Below, piece by piece: positions 16,915-28,296 of a stretch of 64,000 bases of DNA. The DNA is from Hericium rajendrae (taxonomy: Eukaryota; Basidiomycota; Agaricomycetes; Russulales; Hericiaceae). A model generated the notes under the pieces. That model saw nothing but the letters and a program-made list of their open reading frames with translations, searched no databases and was not told the origin of the DNA. The translations under genes were made by a program, and so were the position numbers. The stretch covers positions 992,001 through 1,056,000 of the forward strand of contig CM065882.1 of the NCBI GenBank assembly GCA_033439255.1, written 5' to 3'. The number at the start of each line of letters is the position of its first letter. The first letter of the stretch is position 1.

Positions 16915-18373
16915 CCACGAGTATGTCGCCCTCTTCTACGGCTTTGTCTTCCTCGTCGTTGAGAGCGCCCTTCGCATAATCATTTCCCTCCTTCCGAGGC
17001 CAGTCATCGACTGGTTCTACGATCGCTCTCGCTCCTTATTTCTCTTTTTCATCGGCCCTCCTAGTGCCCATTCCGAGGAGAAACGCCTCGCCGATCACAT
17101 TCGAAAGGCACATGATTTCGAAGAGCTGTGTAGGATCTTTGGCTATCAGCATGAAGAACACGTTGTCCTTACCAAGGATGGCTATCTTCTCGGCATCCAT
17201 CGCTTTCCCTCTCGCAGAAACGAGCCCATGCCCAACCCGGGTTGTTCTACCGGCAAGCCAGTCGTCTACCTGCACCACGGCCTCCTGATGAACAGTGAGG
17301 TGTGGATTTGCCTCACTACTGCTGAGCGCTCCCTGCCTTTCGTCCTTGTCGAGCAAGGCTTCGACGTCTGGCTTGGGAACAATCGTGGGAACAAATACTC
17401 CAAGAAATCCATGTACCACGACTCAAATTCCACCAAATTCTGGAACTACAGTCTCGACGACTTCGCCTGGCACGACATCCCGGATTCCATCGAGTATATC
17501 CTGCAGATTACTGGCGCGCCCAGTCTCAGCTACGTTGGATTCAGCCAGGGCACAGCCCAGGCCTTTGCGGCCCTCAGTATACATCCTCAGCTCAACCAGA
17601 AGGTCAATGTATTTATTGGGCTAGCGCCGGCCATGAAGCCCGCGGGCTTAGCTGCGCCGATCGTCGACGGCCTTATGAAGGCATCGTAAGTGCGTGTTTT
17701 CTACACTCATCTTCATTGCTGATCATCATGCAGCCCAACCATCCTCTTCCTCATCTTTGGGCGCAAGGCCATCCTGTCCTCGGCTGTAATGTGGCAGAGC
17801 ATCCTCTATCCCCCGCTCTTCTCCCGCATTATCGACACCTCGCTCGACTTCTTATTCAGCTGGAAATCCACCAACATCTCTCCTCTCCAGAAAATTGCAG
17901 CATACGCACACCTCTACTCCTTCGCGAGCACCAAGTCCATCGTCCACTGGTTCCAGATCATGCGTAACGCGCGCTTCCTCATGTATGACGACGAGGTGTA
18001 CTCCCCTGCCTCGCATGGGCGCCCCTCCGTGACTGGCTACTTGCCCGCCAAGTTTCCGACTCGCAATATCGCCACAAGCATAGTGCTCATGTATGGAGAT
18101 GCGGACAGTCTCGTTGATATCGATGTGATGTTGCACGAGCTGCCCAAGCACACAGAAGTCCGCAGACTCCAGGGCTATGAGCACCTCGATATTTTGTGGG
18201 GGGAGGAAGTGCATGTTGATGTGATACCCATGGTGATCTCAGCGCTTAAGCAGCACTGTGAGAGTGTGGAGAAGGTCGGTTGGGAAGTCAATGGATCGAA
18301 GCTGGGTGCAAATTTGGAGGAGGGCTTGTTTGTTGACAATGCGACCTCAGGCTATGCTACATCTGATGCATAG
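16915..18373 (+). CDS. Alpha/beta-hydrolase lipase / sterol esterase (YEH/TGL1-like)
   Basis: Membrane-anchored acid-lipase-type hydrolase, probably acting on steryl esters or triacylglycerol. Visible: an N-terminal hydrophobic anchor (EYVALFYGFVFLVVESALRI); the lipase-associated segment (HDFEELCRIFGYQHEEHVV); oxyanion region LHHGLL; nucleophile elbow GFSQG near 17550; catalytic Asp in YGDADSLVD near 18090; and catalytic His in YEHLDILWG near 18180. One intron (about 17689-17731) splits MKAS from PTILFL. The 5' end is unresolved: the frame from 16915 has no ATG before 17228, and upstream it is bounded by ATCAG at 16899-16903, a possible splice acceptor. A short first exon therefore probably lies between SPA2 and this point. 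Confidence 0.85.
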
Positions 18374-18508
18374 CCAAGGCATGTTTTAGAGTATTCCAGT
18401 GTCATGTCTTACCTGACTCTTTTTAGTATGGTAGATCAGCCTATTGCTTTGACCAGATTTGAAATCTGAGTCATCCTTTTGTGATGAAGATCAACACTGA
18501 ATTACATA

Positions 18509-21030
18509 CAGTGGCGTGCGAAAATATCGCAGGGTCCGCGCTTCGAGCAATGTAGGCTGCGCTGTGCTCGCAAAAGTGACTGTAGTATAAAACTTTATAT
18601 ACGAAAGTTGTAGTTTAGCATGTGTAGAATATGAGTACGAAAAAAAAATCCATGGATTTGACTAATGTTTGGAGGAATCAGAGCCCAGGAATGCGATGAA
18701 CAGAAACTTGAGGCAATTGCACTGTACAAAGTCATGTCGTGTACATCACAAAATTCATGCAAAAATTCCAGCAATTTAGTATTTAGTATAGCTCCCTTTT
18801 GCCTCCTTCAAGGCCTCAACACAGTGTGGCATTGACTCTACAACTTCTGAATGTCCTTCAAACACAATTTCCCCCACTCCTCCTGCAAAATCTCCCACAA
18901 CTCTCCAACATTTCATGGATAATGTTCACAATAATGCACAACCTATCCACCATGTCCCATGCACATTCAATGATGTTCATGTCTGGTGAGGATGGTGCCC
19001 AGGGCAGTTGTTTGATGTTATGTTCATCAAGCCAGTTGCAAGCAAGCTTGGAGGTGTGCTTTGGATCAAGATCCTACTGAAAAAGCATATCTATGGGTCC
19101 AAGATTGTTATCGGAGAGTGTGCCAAGAGAGATTCAGAGAGGATGGAGATGAATTGGGCTGCATTTATGTAACCCTCAATATGATGTAGTCGTCCAGATC
19201 TATTGTATGTCAAGCATCCCCAGACCTGTAATGTGTCACGGATCACTCCATTTCTCTCCGTCTTCCTCTCTGCCATTGAGGCATCGCATCGGTCATGTGC
19301 TCCAGCAGCCCCATCACATGTTCACTTCCTCACATGACCTAGGGCTATCCTTCACCCATGCTCTTGTTTCCCTTTGGGACATCCTATTGTTCTCCCTCCC
19401 ATTGTTCTCCTTTTGGCCACCATTGTTCTTACTCTATTGTTCGACCCGTTATGCATCAGGAAGGTTGACAACTTTCTGATTGACCTGACAATTTCTAACC
19501 CTACTGACAGCTTCTGATTCACCTGATCCACCTGAAAGCAATCTTGAGAAGCAAATATCTGATCAGACTTTTACATTCAAGAAAAGACATTTATTGTCAG
19601 ATATATAAGTTTTTAATCTCTAACTAATAGATATATCAAAATCTTTGATATCTGAAATTTTTGAAAATCTGAGAGTGTCTGATTTCAAATCTGGAGGTCA
19701 AATATCAGTCAGATGGATCAGACAGTGTCAGACACCATCAGATGCTCTCAGACAGTTGCAGATAATTTTCAGATATTTGACCTCCAGATTTGAAAAAATT
19801 CTCAGGTCAGACACTCTCAGATTTAGAAAATTTCAGATATCAGAAATTTTGTTATATCTATTAGTTAGAGATTACAAACTTATATATCTGACAATAAATG
19901 TCTTTACTTAAATGTAAAAGTTTGATCAGATATTTGCCTGTTAAGATTGCTTTCAGGTGGATCAGGTCAATCAGGAGCTGTCAGTAGGGTTAGAAATTAT
20001 CAGGTCAATCAGAAAGTTGTCAACCTTCCTGATGTGGTGTCCATTGTTCTTTTTCCGTTGTTGTCCCAGTACTTATAGGCTCTCTGTTGCTTGCCTATTT
20101 CTCTAGATTGTCCATTTCATCTGTACTGTACTGCACCTCCAATACAGGTCACTGTGCTGCTAGTCACTCTCTGCTCTCTCACTCCCATCATTGCTGGTGA
20201 CTTGGGTGGTTCTCTGCTGTCTATGACCAAGTCTTGACATAATGAACCTCCTCCATGCTTGACCATCTTTCAAAAATTCTGAGGCAGAAATTCTTCCCCA
20301 GGCCTTCTTTGACAGTAAAGGTGCCCATCAGAGTCAAAAAGATTGAACCTTGGACTCATCACTGAAAATGACACACCTCCAATCTTTCTCAGTCCATTTC
20401 ACATGCTCCTCAGCTCACTTCCTATGCTTCTGCTGGTGGACTTGAGTAAGAAGCAGTTTCTTCCTGCATACTCATCCATAGAGACCGAGCTGTATGAACA
20501 TGTGACAGACTGTGGTGAGATAGAGATAAGAGAATAGTTCATGTTGAACCTCAGTTGTATCAGAGCATTGGCCACTGGTGATCAGGTGGACAGCCTGATG
20601 CTCAAAATGAGATGTTATTGATGTAGAGTGACTAAGACTGTCACAGATCGCTCCATTTCTCTCTGCCTTCTTCTCTGCCATCAAGGTATCAGGTCGGTCA
20701 TGTGCTCCAGCAGCCCCATCACATGTTCACTTCCTCACATGACTTGGGGCTATCCTTTACCCATGCTCTTGTTCCCCTTTGGGACATCCTATTGTTCTTC
20801 CTTCCATTGTTCTCCTTTTGGCCACCATTGTTCTCACTCTATTGTTCGACCCATTATGGTGTTCATTGTTTCTTTTTCCATTGTCACTCCAGTACTTATC
20901 GGCTCCCTGTCACTCACCTATTTCCCTAGATTGTCCATTTTGTCTGTACCGTACTGTACCTCCAATACAGGTCACTGCACTGCTAATCGCTCTCTGCTCT
21001 CTCACTCCCATCATTGCTGGTGACTTGGAT
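18509..21030 (-). mobile_element. Tc1/mariner transposon relic, rearranged tandem copies
   Basis: Defective DDE transposon read on the minus strand. The right-hand part (21030-20220) keeps an N-terminal stretch and the first catalytic motif (VIFSDESK near 20370). The left-hand part (19300-18790) keeps WGCLTYN, the second catalytic Asp in DLDPKHTS near 19070 and SPDMNIIE near 18970. The blocks 20640-21028 and 19245-19453 plus 20037-20205 are near-duplicates, so two deletion derivatives lie in tandem, each missing what the other keeps. A terminal CAGTGGCGTGCG preceded by TA at 18507 fits a Tc1-type end. Stops and frameshifts show it is dead. A MITE at 19454-20034 sits inside it. Confidence 0.75.
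19454..20034. mobile_element. Palindromic MITE (581 bp) inserted in the Tc1 relic
   Basis: Almost the whole element is an inverted repeat with two arms of about 290 bp, starting CATCAGGAAGGTTGAC and ending in its complement. The duplicated host block at 20860 gives the empty site, which shows a 2-bp TG duplication (19452-19453 and 20035-20036). The arms are AT-rich and full of TCAGA/TCTGA words. No coding capacity. Confidence 0.85.
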
Positions 21031-23050
21031 CATCTGGAAAAACAGGAAGAGCTACAGTGGGCTACCATGAGCTACAGTAGTGATCAGAATCCTACCGTAG
21101 TGACCTGTAGCTCCCATAGCTTCTGTAGTACTCGTAGGACCCCCCCTTACTACCGTGGCTCTGATAGTGAGCTGTAGTAACCTGTAGTGAATATGTCTCT
21201 ACTGTAGCAATGAATCTCTTTACAGTAGTTATACAATTCAATGTATAAACAACTGTTGATATCCTTATATTTTACTCAATTGCAATATATCAGAACATTC
21301 AAAAACTTTATTTAAGAATAACTACATAACATGAGCTAGCTAATCACTACTCCATACTACATTAGGCCACTTGTGCTGTCATCTCACAGATATATAAACA
21401 CCAGCCCCCTCTACTGTAGTACATACATAGGTCAGACAGATATGCGAGTGAGCAGGTAGGCATGTAGGCAAGCAGGTGAGTGGACAAGCATACAAACAAG
21501 CAGGTGAGCAAATGAGCATGTGAACAAGTAGAAAGGTACATAGGTGAGCAGGCAGGTGTGCAGATGAGCAGGCAGGCAAGCAGATTGCGAGCAAGCCATT
21601 GGGCAAGCGGGCAAGCCATTGGGCAAGCAGGCAAGCCATCAGACAAGTGAACAGGCAAGCAGGCAGGCATGCATGTAGATGGTTGCGTGGGCAAGCAGGC
21701 AGGTAGAGGGCAGATGAACAAGCATGTCAGCGCTGAAACAACCAATAAAATAAAAACAAACATACATACAATGTACCAGTGTCACTCTTGTAGCCTTCTC
21801 TTACACCCTTCTAACCTGAAAAGAGATGAGAACAAAAGAATAACAGACTTCCAATAAAACAAGAGAGAGAGGAGTGAGAGAGTGAGAGAGAAGAGACTTA
21901 GAAAGAGTGGCAAAGACGATGTGCTGCTGACAAATCCTGAGGCCAAACAACACCAAAGGCAGAAACCAGATTGCCATATTTGGCAATCTGGTTTCTGGCT
22001 CCTGCACGAAAAATGAAAACATTGCAAGTTATATTACTTACAAAATTTCCTTCAGTGTTTATAGATATGAACTCTACACTGACTTACACTTGTCCAATGC
22101 TGGCAGAAATCAGATTGCCAGATATGGCCATCTGTGTTCTGCCCTGTTGTGTGCCTTAGCTGCAAGGAGCATAAGAGAGTATCTGGGTCCCCTGGAGAGT
22201 TCTGCATTTCTCTGCTACAAACATCAGTTTTCATCTGATTAACACGTACCTAGTACTGACCAAGCCGGATGAATTGTCACTTTTGAACGATGCCTTGTAT
22301 GCCATGATCTGTTGGATATTAAAGGCGCTATGGCCAGAATGCTATAAGTGACATTTAGTAGATACAAAAAGTGATATAACTTTATGAATATTGCATGCAC
22401 CACATATCTTTTTGGCTCATCTGAATGTTCTTATTCGTAGCTTCCAAGCAAGCCCTTATACACTACGTTAGGTGCAGAACTCGTGCACCAGTGGCAAAAT
22501 CTCTGAAAATGGGGGTCAAACAGCAGTTTTGGTATATCTTCACAATGAGAACATGCACCGCTGACATTTCAGACATTCCTGAACACGGTTGAGCATAGCT
22601 TTCGAATGGTGCCCTACACAACCTGATCCAAGAAGATTTAAAAATCATCCCTTTGAGCAAAAATTGGATATATCATGATGAATATTGGACATACCACAAA
22701 AATCTTTATCTTATTAAAAGGAGCTCATCAAGAGCTTTCGAATGAGTTATTGTGTGCCCTGATGGGTGAAAAACTCGAGGCACTACAACAGAATCTCTGA
22801 AACTGTCAGCAAGAACATGTTTTGAGGATATCTTTACAACAAGTGAACACACCGGCAACATTTCTGGTGTTTCAGAAAGTGGCAATCAGTAGCTTTCGAA
22901 TGCATATACATATATGCAAATTGGTGCAGTGCTTGGTGCACAACATCAAAATCTATGGTGTCAAAGTGTCAGCCACACATACCTTTTGAAACTTGAAGTT
23001 GTCTATGCAAGGCTGTTATCCTAGACTTGTTGAAAAGTGTTAGTCAAGAG
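21031..23050. mobile_element. Non-autonomous DNA transposon, truncated copy
   Basis: Diverged copy of the element at 48476-50794. Shared landmarks in the same order: terminal CATCTGGAAAAA; a CTACAGTAG-rich segment; a GCAAGCAGGTGAG minisatellite; a purine tract; a hairpin around CAGATTGCCATA; and a series of segments with AGCTTTCGAATG-type words (22570-22900). The right terminal repeat is missing and similarity fades near 23050. No ORF of note. CpG is scarce compared with the copy at 48476, which suggests it is older or more methylated. Confidence 0.7.
21440..21720. repeat. Degenerate minisatellite (GCAAGCAGGTGAG-like)
   Basis: A run of imperfect 4-bp-based units (GCAG/GCAA/GTGAG). The 4-bp period causes long spurious Cys/Pro/Leu/Ala-rich frames on the minus strand, which are not genes. 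It is an internal part of the 2-kb element and is matched at 48830-49080. Confidence 0.8.
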
Positions 23051-23356
23051 TATTTTAATACACTCACATTTGTTCTGATTTATTTCCTGCTTGCCTTGGA
23101 ACTGCAAAAAATGCAGACACACAGTATGAGCAGGACTTGCTTAGAGGCACATATGTCATAATCAAATTTCCTTTTCACCTAACTCTTCTCCCTCACAGGA
23201 CGCTTGCACGACAGAGTCCTATCCATTATCTTATCTTATCACATTGTATCTAATCACTCTGTTGTATATCTTATCTCTTATCTTTCAAGTCATCACCCTA
23301 CGACATCATAGGTCATGTGATAGAACTCTCCAGAACCTTCCATACACTGACTCATT
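23051..23356. other. Unassigned repeat-like DNA
   Basis: No gene is supported. There is a low-complexity TTATCTTATC run at 23220-23285, then ordinary AT-rich sequence up to the MITE at 23357. Confidence 0.4.
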
Positions 23357-23757
23357 CATCAGGAATCTTCAAAACTTTCTGATGGATCCTGCAGAGTCTG
23401 ATCAACTGCAAGACCTGATTCAGCTGCAGGCTCTAATTAGAGGTCAATTTTTGATCAGAAATTTTATATTCTGAAGTCAATACCTATTGGCAGATATAGT
23501 AGTCATCCAACTCTAATCATTAGATGCAACAAAGTTTTCAATATCTAGAATTTACATAAATCTGAGCAGTTCTGATCAGTCTGTGAGCATTCTGCATTAA
23601 TACTTTTTTGAATCTTGAGGTCAAATATTCTGCAGCTAGCTGAGAGTAGCTGATGTTGTCTGAGAGTATCTGATGTGTCTGATGCAACTGCTGCAGGTCA
23701 TGCAGACACTGTCAGATGCCTCGCAGGTCAAAGAGAAAGTTTTGAAGGTTTCTGATG
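23357..23757. mobile_element. Diverged palindromic MITE (401 bp), CATCAGGAA family
   Basis: Starts CATCAGGAATCTTC and ends with GGTTTCTGATG. The inner arms share words such as AAAACTTTCTGATG and AAAGTTTTGAAGG in inverted order. It is flanked by TT on both sides (23355-23356 and 23758-23759), a possible 2-bp target duplication. More diverged than the copies at 19454 and 24410. Confidence 0.6.
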
Positions 23758-24145
23758 TTGTTCTATGGACCTATTGTACGACCCATTGTGCTTACTGATA
23801 CGATAAGTGCACATACCCATTGTGGTCCATTGTAGTTAGTCATGTCTCAGTGTACACACCCTCCTTGCATATATAAGGGCTTGTGTAAGGCTGGGGTTTC
23901 CTCAGTCTTGCACTGGTCTACACTCCTGGCTTTCAGCTATCACCTGTAGGGATCTGCAGGGGTTTGCATACCTCTGGGGGGTTAGGGGTAGGGGTACTAA
24001 GGGGTAAGGGTAAGGGTCAGGGTCTGTGGACCCCCGTACCCCCGTACCCCTAAGCAGGGGTTACAAGGCACACCCTTGTACTTCGTCTGATACCTTGAGC
24101 CAAGATACACAATATATTTCTACTTTCATCAATCATAGATTCTAC
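23758..24145 (+). mobile_element. Possible solo LTR fragment
   Basis: A promoter-like stretch with a TATA motif (CATATATAAGGG near 23868), then a transcribed-leader-like pyrimidine region, ending in CATAGATTCTACA. The architecture fits a fungal LTR, but no second LTR, primer-binding site or polyprotein is visible in the window. Low confidence. Confidence 0.3.
23976..24058. repeat. Telomere-like GGGGTA/TAAGGG tract with inverted complement
   Basis: GTTAGGGGTAGGGG and GGGGTAAGGGTAAGGG words at 23980-24016 are followed at 24030-24054 by CCCCCGTACCCC words and TAAGCAGGGG. The G-rich and C-rich halves can pair into a hairpin. It resembles degenerate TTAGGG telomere repeat but is internal. Confidence 0.6.
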
Positions 24146-24308
24146 AATTGCACCACTATGCCAGAGGGCACAAATGTACACTGGTGTGGCTTCAGAGTGG
24201 ATAGCCACAACTATAAGAAATAGGTTTACCTCCATAACTTTAATTCGGATGGTATCAATACAACCCTCCTTGCATTGCCTCAATTGAGTTCCTCAACACT
24301 CATTCAAC

Positions 24309-24409
24309 ATGTCCGGCCATTCTCGAGGTCGTGGAACATCCAAGTCTTCAACAAGCCAAGAAAAGCGAAGAGCATCAGGCTCACCATCAGCTTCTCGCAA
24401 GACAAAGAA
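24309..24409 (+). pseudogene. 5' exon fragment of an unknown protein, cut by a MITE
   Basis: An ATG at 24309 opens a Ser/Arg/Lys-rich frame (MSGHSRGRGTSK...SRKTKN) that runs straight into the MITE at 24410. The upstream leader (24160-24308) lacks features. Downstream of the MITE no continuation is obvious. The basic N-terminus resembles those of transposon-encoded DNA-binding proteins, but no domain can be named. Confidence 0.35.
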
Positions 24410-24618
24410 CATCAGGAAGGTTGACAACTTTCTGCTAGACCTGCGAGCAATCTGAGAGCATCTGAGAGCATCTGATTGACCTGCAGATTTTCTGATCTTG
24501 TCTGACAAATAAATCAGACACTCTCAGATAAGATCAGAAAATTTGCAGGTCAATCAGATGCTCTCAGATGCTCTCAGATTGCTCGCAGGTCTAGCAGAAA
24601 GTTGTCAACCTTCCTGAT
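24410..24618. mobile_element. Palindromic MITE (209 bp), CATCAGGAA family
   Basis: Nearly perfect inverted repeat. The left arm starts CATCAGGAAGGTTGAC and carries AGAGCATCTGAGAGCATC; the right arm is its complement ending CCTTCCTGAT. The outer ~25 bp are almost identical to those of the 581-bp MITE at 19454, so they are members of one family. Confidence 0.85.
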
Positions 24619-24829
24619 CAGGGACGTCAGTTGGTAGGATTGATCCATTCTTTAAGTTGTAAGAGTGTTGGATAAATCTGACCCATCAGTTGTAGGGTAG
24701 TGAACAGCCTACAAATGTAATCCGATTGATTTGAAAATTAGTGAGCAATACATATGTAAGTCTTAGCAATACAATTCAATCTAAGAAAAGGTAGACATGA
24801 TTTTTGCAATAAGATTTGGCATCATAAAG

Positions 24830-25190
24830 ATCCTATCCTATCCTATCCAATCCTATCTTATCTTATATTATCCTATACTGATTCATTGTATCAGAGTCTG
24901 ACCGTCTTAACACAGTTCATGTCTCATTCCATCCTATCCTATCCAATCCTATCTTATCTTATATTATCATATACTGATTCATTGTATCAGAGTCTGACTG
25001 TCTTAACATGCTTCATGTCTCATTCCATCCAATCTGAATCTTATCCAATCCTATCCCATACAATCCTATTCTCTATTTTCTATCCATCAGACATGTCATA
25101 TATCCTATCCTATCTAGAGGTGATCCTTCCTTCTGATTGTAATCCTATCTCATTATATCCTATCCTATCCCATCCTATCCGAAGGTCATC
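24830..25190. repeat. Low-complexity CCTAT/CTTAT repeat with internal duplication
   Basis: Repeated TCCTATCC and CTTATCTTATATTATC words. A longer unit (ATACTGATTCATTGTATCAG followed by AGTCTGACnGTCTTAAC) occurs twice, near 24876 and 24971, about 95 bp apart. No coding potential. Confidence 0.75.
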
Positions 25191-25239
25191 AATATCATCA
25201 CATAATCAAGCCCACTCGGACATACCTCACTGATAATGT

Positions 25240-26073
25240 TCACAACTCTGACTCCTCTGCCTTTTTTAGAGCCTGTGCATGTAGATTAGCAGCATCTTCA
25301 GCTAGCTTTGCATAGATGCAGCTATGTCTAAGTGCATATGCAGCTGCACCACGATCTGCAGCTGTGGATGCCACTGAATTCCAAGCACTACTCACTGTCA
25401 AATGAGACTGTGCAGTATTTAAAAATTCCTGGTCCGTTACATCGATCTCCTCCCGCCAACGGTCTCGGTCTGCTCGGTCACGGAACCACTTGACACGTTC
25501 ACCTGTTCATGTTAACGTTAGGAACTGCTACTATTCACATGTTGATCGGACTTACTTTCCATACTCCACTCATCCTGTTCTTCTTGTGTTAATGCTGACG
25601 GACCGGCAACCGTCCAAAACCATGGGTCCTTTTTCTTGGCATCACCTAAGTGTAGCAGTGAGCAGAAGAGCGGGGCATGAGATCCTCAGGCACTAACCTA
25701 ATTGTCGTGGTTTGGTTGTGTCCTTCATCCATAGCTCACTATCATGCAATGGCTGAAGTATGGCATCGGTTGCCAGCATGCCCAAGCTGACAAGAGCTGC
25801 TCGAGCTCGACGATATTTGTCGGCGGCACTGACTTGGTCCCTCTTGATATCCCACAGGAATGCCTGAGCACGTGTTGTTGGTCCTTGACCGAAGATCACA
25901 CTTTTCTTGAACTTGAGATTGTAGTTGAACATCTTCACTGCATGTCGAACATCACGAAGCGCATCATGCGCTTGACCCACGCGCAATTGATATTCCAATA
26001 AAGCTACATCCGACAAACCATGTGCTTTCCTGGTAGGCTCATTGAGAGATGACAGTAACAGAAGTTTGATCGC
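25240..26073 (-). pseudogene. KDZ transposase, C-terminal fragment (interrupted gene)
   Basis: Three exons read leftward: NEPTRKAHGLSDVALLEYQL...ALVSLG, then DPWFWTVAGPSAL..DEWSME, then ERVKWFRDRADRDRW...KKAEESEL-stop at 25240. The order W-x-W, DEW, ERVxWFRxRA matches the C-terminus of the intact KDZ transposase at 34660-38246 (GSWIWQMG..., DERVNWFRQRA), so this is a second, diverged KDZ gene. Its 5' part is missing: the frame is cut at 26073/26074 by the terminus of the large transposon. The absent half is not found at either candidate right end of the inserted element. Confidence 0.75.
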
Positions 26074-26768
26074 GAGCCGATGTAATAGAATTTGCTTAAG
26101 ATCCTTGACTATCTAGTCACCCTTAGCCTTAATCAGTCATATGACTGAATCTAGTCAGGCTTGCAGTCATATTTTAAGTCAGATAATTTAGTCATTCAAT
26201 CGAAGAGAATCCCAGGTAGTACAGCAGTATATTAATGTAATAAATAGTCAGTCAAGTAGTCAGTCATGGTAGTCGGTCAAGAAGTCGGTCAAGAAGTCGG
26301 TCAAGTAGTCCACTCATACAGTGAACACAAAGTGGCCAATGCTGCTTGCATGCAGTCAGTTAGCTAGTCATCATCTCCAGTCGCGAAACAAGTCACATCA
26401 TATAGTCGGTTGACTTAGTTGCTGCTCAACAAGTATGTATGCAATGGTCCACCAGATACAGTCGCTCTGAATTAGTCAAGGATAGCGATGAGTACATGAC
26501 GGAAATAGTCATACCAATAAGCCATCACCAACTAGTCATACCGATTAGTCGACACTGGAAACAAGCAAGTCTCACTGAAACAGTCGCCTTTGTATAAGCT
26601 ATCACCAAACAGTCCTACCAACAAGTCGTCACAAATAGTCAAATCTATGTAGTCATCTACAGTGAAGTAGTCATCAAGCTTTTCCGCACAGCAATACTAG
26701 ACCTATAGCTGATCGGCAACACGATGAGCAACACATAACACCACGAAAAGATGAAAGATGACACTGAC
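26074..26768. repeat. Left terminal region of the large KDZ transposon with TAGTC motif array (copy 2)
   Basis: Starts GAGCCGATGTAATAGAATTT at 26074 and contains TAGTC in dense array (for example 26250-26310, 26500-26680). It is an apparently perfect inverted copy of 106-800. It ends where the downstream gene's stop codon begins (26769). Confidence 0.85.
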
Positions 26769-28058
26769 CTAGTCAGAGTCCTCAATCTCGATCACATCCG
26801 ACGCCAGTCGAAGGGCTGGTCTTGGTAATGCACGCCTTTTCCCTCTCATGCTCGAAGGTCCTTCCTCAAGGTCGTCTTCGCGACTGCGTTTAACGCGTCG
26901 TTGAGAGCTGCCGGCAACTGGTTGTCTGTCGAGTGCAGCCAGGACCTTGGATGTCTTTTGGCCTTTCCGAGGCACAGGACTTGAATGTTCTCGTTGAAGG
27001 TCATTCGGTCCCAGAACATCGCGAAGTCTGGCACGATAGTCTTCAGCATGTGTATCCAGGTCTCTTCCTACAGAGATCCTATGAAAGCGCCAGATAAATG
27101 GAACATCAGGGACAATGGGTTCCCATCGGCAGTCTTTGACGACGGATGAATCCCACGAGCATTGAACAGGGTCGAAAACGTCAACGATGTCGGTGGGCTT
27201 GATGTCGAACAGCCTCGCTAAGACAGGAATGTGATAGAGAATGTTGAACGTTTGGGATTTGGGCCACGATAACCGTTTCACTATCGGAGAGTGATTATCC
27301 TGTGGCACAAATGTCAGTTTCAACCCCATGCCACCTTGCAGAAGGTGACGAACCTGTGCGAAGAACACACTCAAAATGCTATGCTTTCCTCCGTCACCCT
27401 CAATCTGCCCCTCATGATCACCCATATACATCGTCGGAGATGATTCAATCATCCACTGAGGGTCGAATATATTGCGGCGCAAAGGAGGCTCCGTGATGGC
27501 CTCCCGGCGAGCCCCTGGAGTAACCTTTTGATCCCTTGCACGCCGTGGAGGCGAAGAGTCCCAGCGATTTCCAGCCTGTGGCAATGTTCGATGATCGCTT
27601 GCACGTTGTAGAGGCGAAGAGTCAGAGCGATTTCCAACCTGTGGCAATGCTCGGCGCTCATATCTCCCACGTCTTCCAGAATCATTAGGCCGACCCGAAC
27701 GCTGATGCTTGACAACCACTGCAGCCTCCTTCGACAAATCAGCTTGCTCTGCTCGTGCGCGTCGGAAACGTGCAATGAGCGCCAACTTTTCTGGAGACAG
27801 CGGTTCAGTAATTGCTTTCCATCCTGTCGCGCAAGTCTCTCTTTCACGGCACTAAAGGGTGGTCAGTATCAGATTTCGGTCCAATCTCCAGTGACGACAT
27901 ACAACGTAGTACCAACGACCAACATTGTCACCCTCGGTCTGGTACTGAAGTCCTGAGGCCCGTAGACCATGGCGGCAGACTAGAGTTATAGGTCGAGGGC
28001 AAGGCCCTGCTAGCTTCTCTACGAATGCTTTGAGTTCGGGATCCGCTTTGGGTGACAT
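26769..28058 (-). CDS. Zinc-finger-like (GRF-type) transposon cassette protein
   Basis: About 400 residues in three or more exons. The N-terminus (MSPKADPELKAFVEKLAG) is followed by a CRHG...GRWYYV-C...ETCATGW arrangement resembling GRF-type zinc fingers; the intron at 27907-27857 falls just before the last cysteines. The middle (27780-27500) is Arg/Ser/Pro-rich with an imperfect duplication of a LPQ(V/A)GNR(S/W)DSSP unit. The C-terminal half (FNILYHIPVLARLFDI...) is globular with no named domain, and the protein ends basic and then acidic (IEIEDSD). It is the gene nearest the left terminus of the element and is duplicated at 1-105. Role unknown; nucleic-acid binding is inferred from the finger. 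Confidence 0.7.
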
Positions 28059-28163
28059 GATAGCGGGTGCGCAGGAGGAAGGGTCGGGGGCGAAAGAGTG
28101 CCCGCGGGTGGAAAGAAGTGATACTATATACCCCTAGACAACAGACGGTCAAAGCGTGGTCAA

Positions 28164-28202
28164 CAAGGCCACAAAACCATTTACAACAATAGCGTGGCCT
28201 TG
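28164..28202. terminator. Hairpin between two minus-strand cassette genes
   Basis: CAAGGCCAC at 28164 and GTGGCCTTG at 28194 form a perfect 9-bp stem with a 21-nt loop, in the 240-bp gap between the zinc-finger-like gene and the 3' end of the acidic gene. It could mark the 3' end of the acidic gene's transcript. Function inferred. Confidence 0.3.
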
Positions 28203-28296
28203 TCCGGCAGCCACACGCCAACTATCCACCAGTCATAACCACCCGGTGCACACGCATTGTTACTATTTACAATACAGTGAGACATACCCAAATTTA

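Noticed and set aside
21362-21763. Long minus-strand frames rich in Cys, Pro, Leu and Ala
   Set aside because: They arise from a 4-bp-based minisatellite inside a transposon; overlapping frames are all open for the same reason, with no start context or domain.
24830-25190. CRISPR-like or functional array from repeated CCTATCC units
   Set aside because: The units are contiguous low-complexity DNA without unique spacers, and CRISPR arrays are not expected in a fungal nuclear genome.
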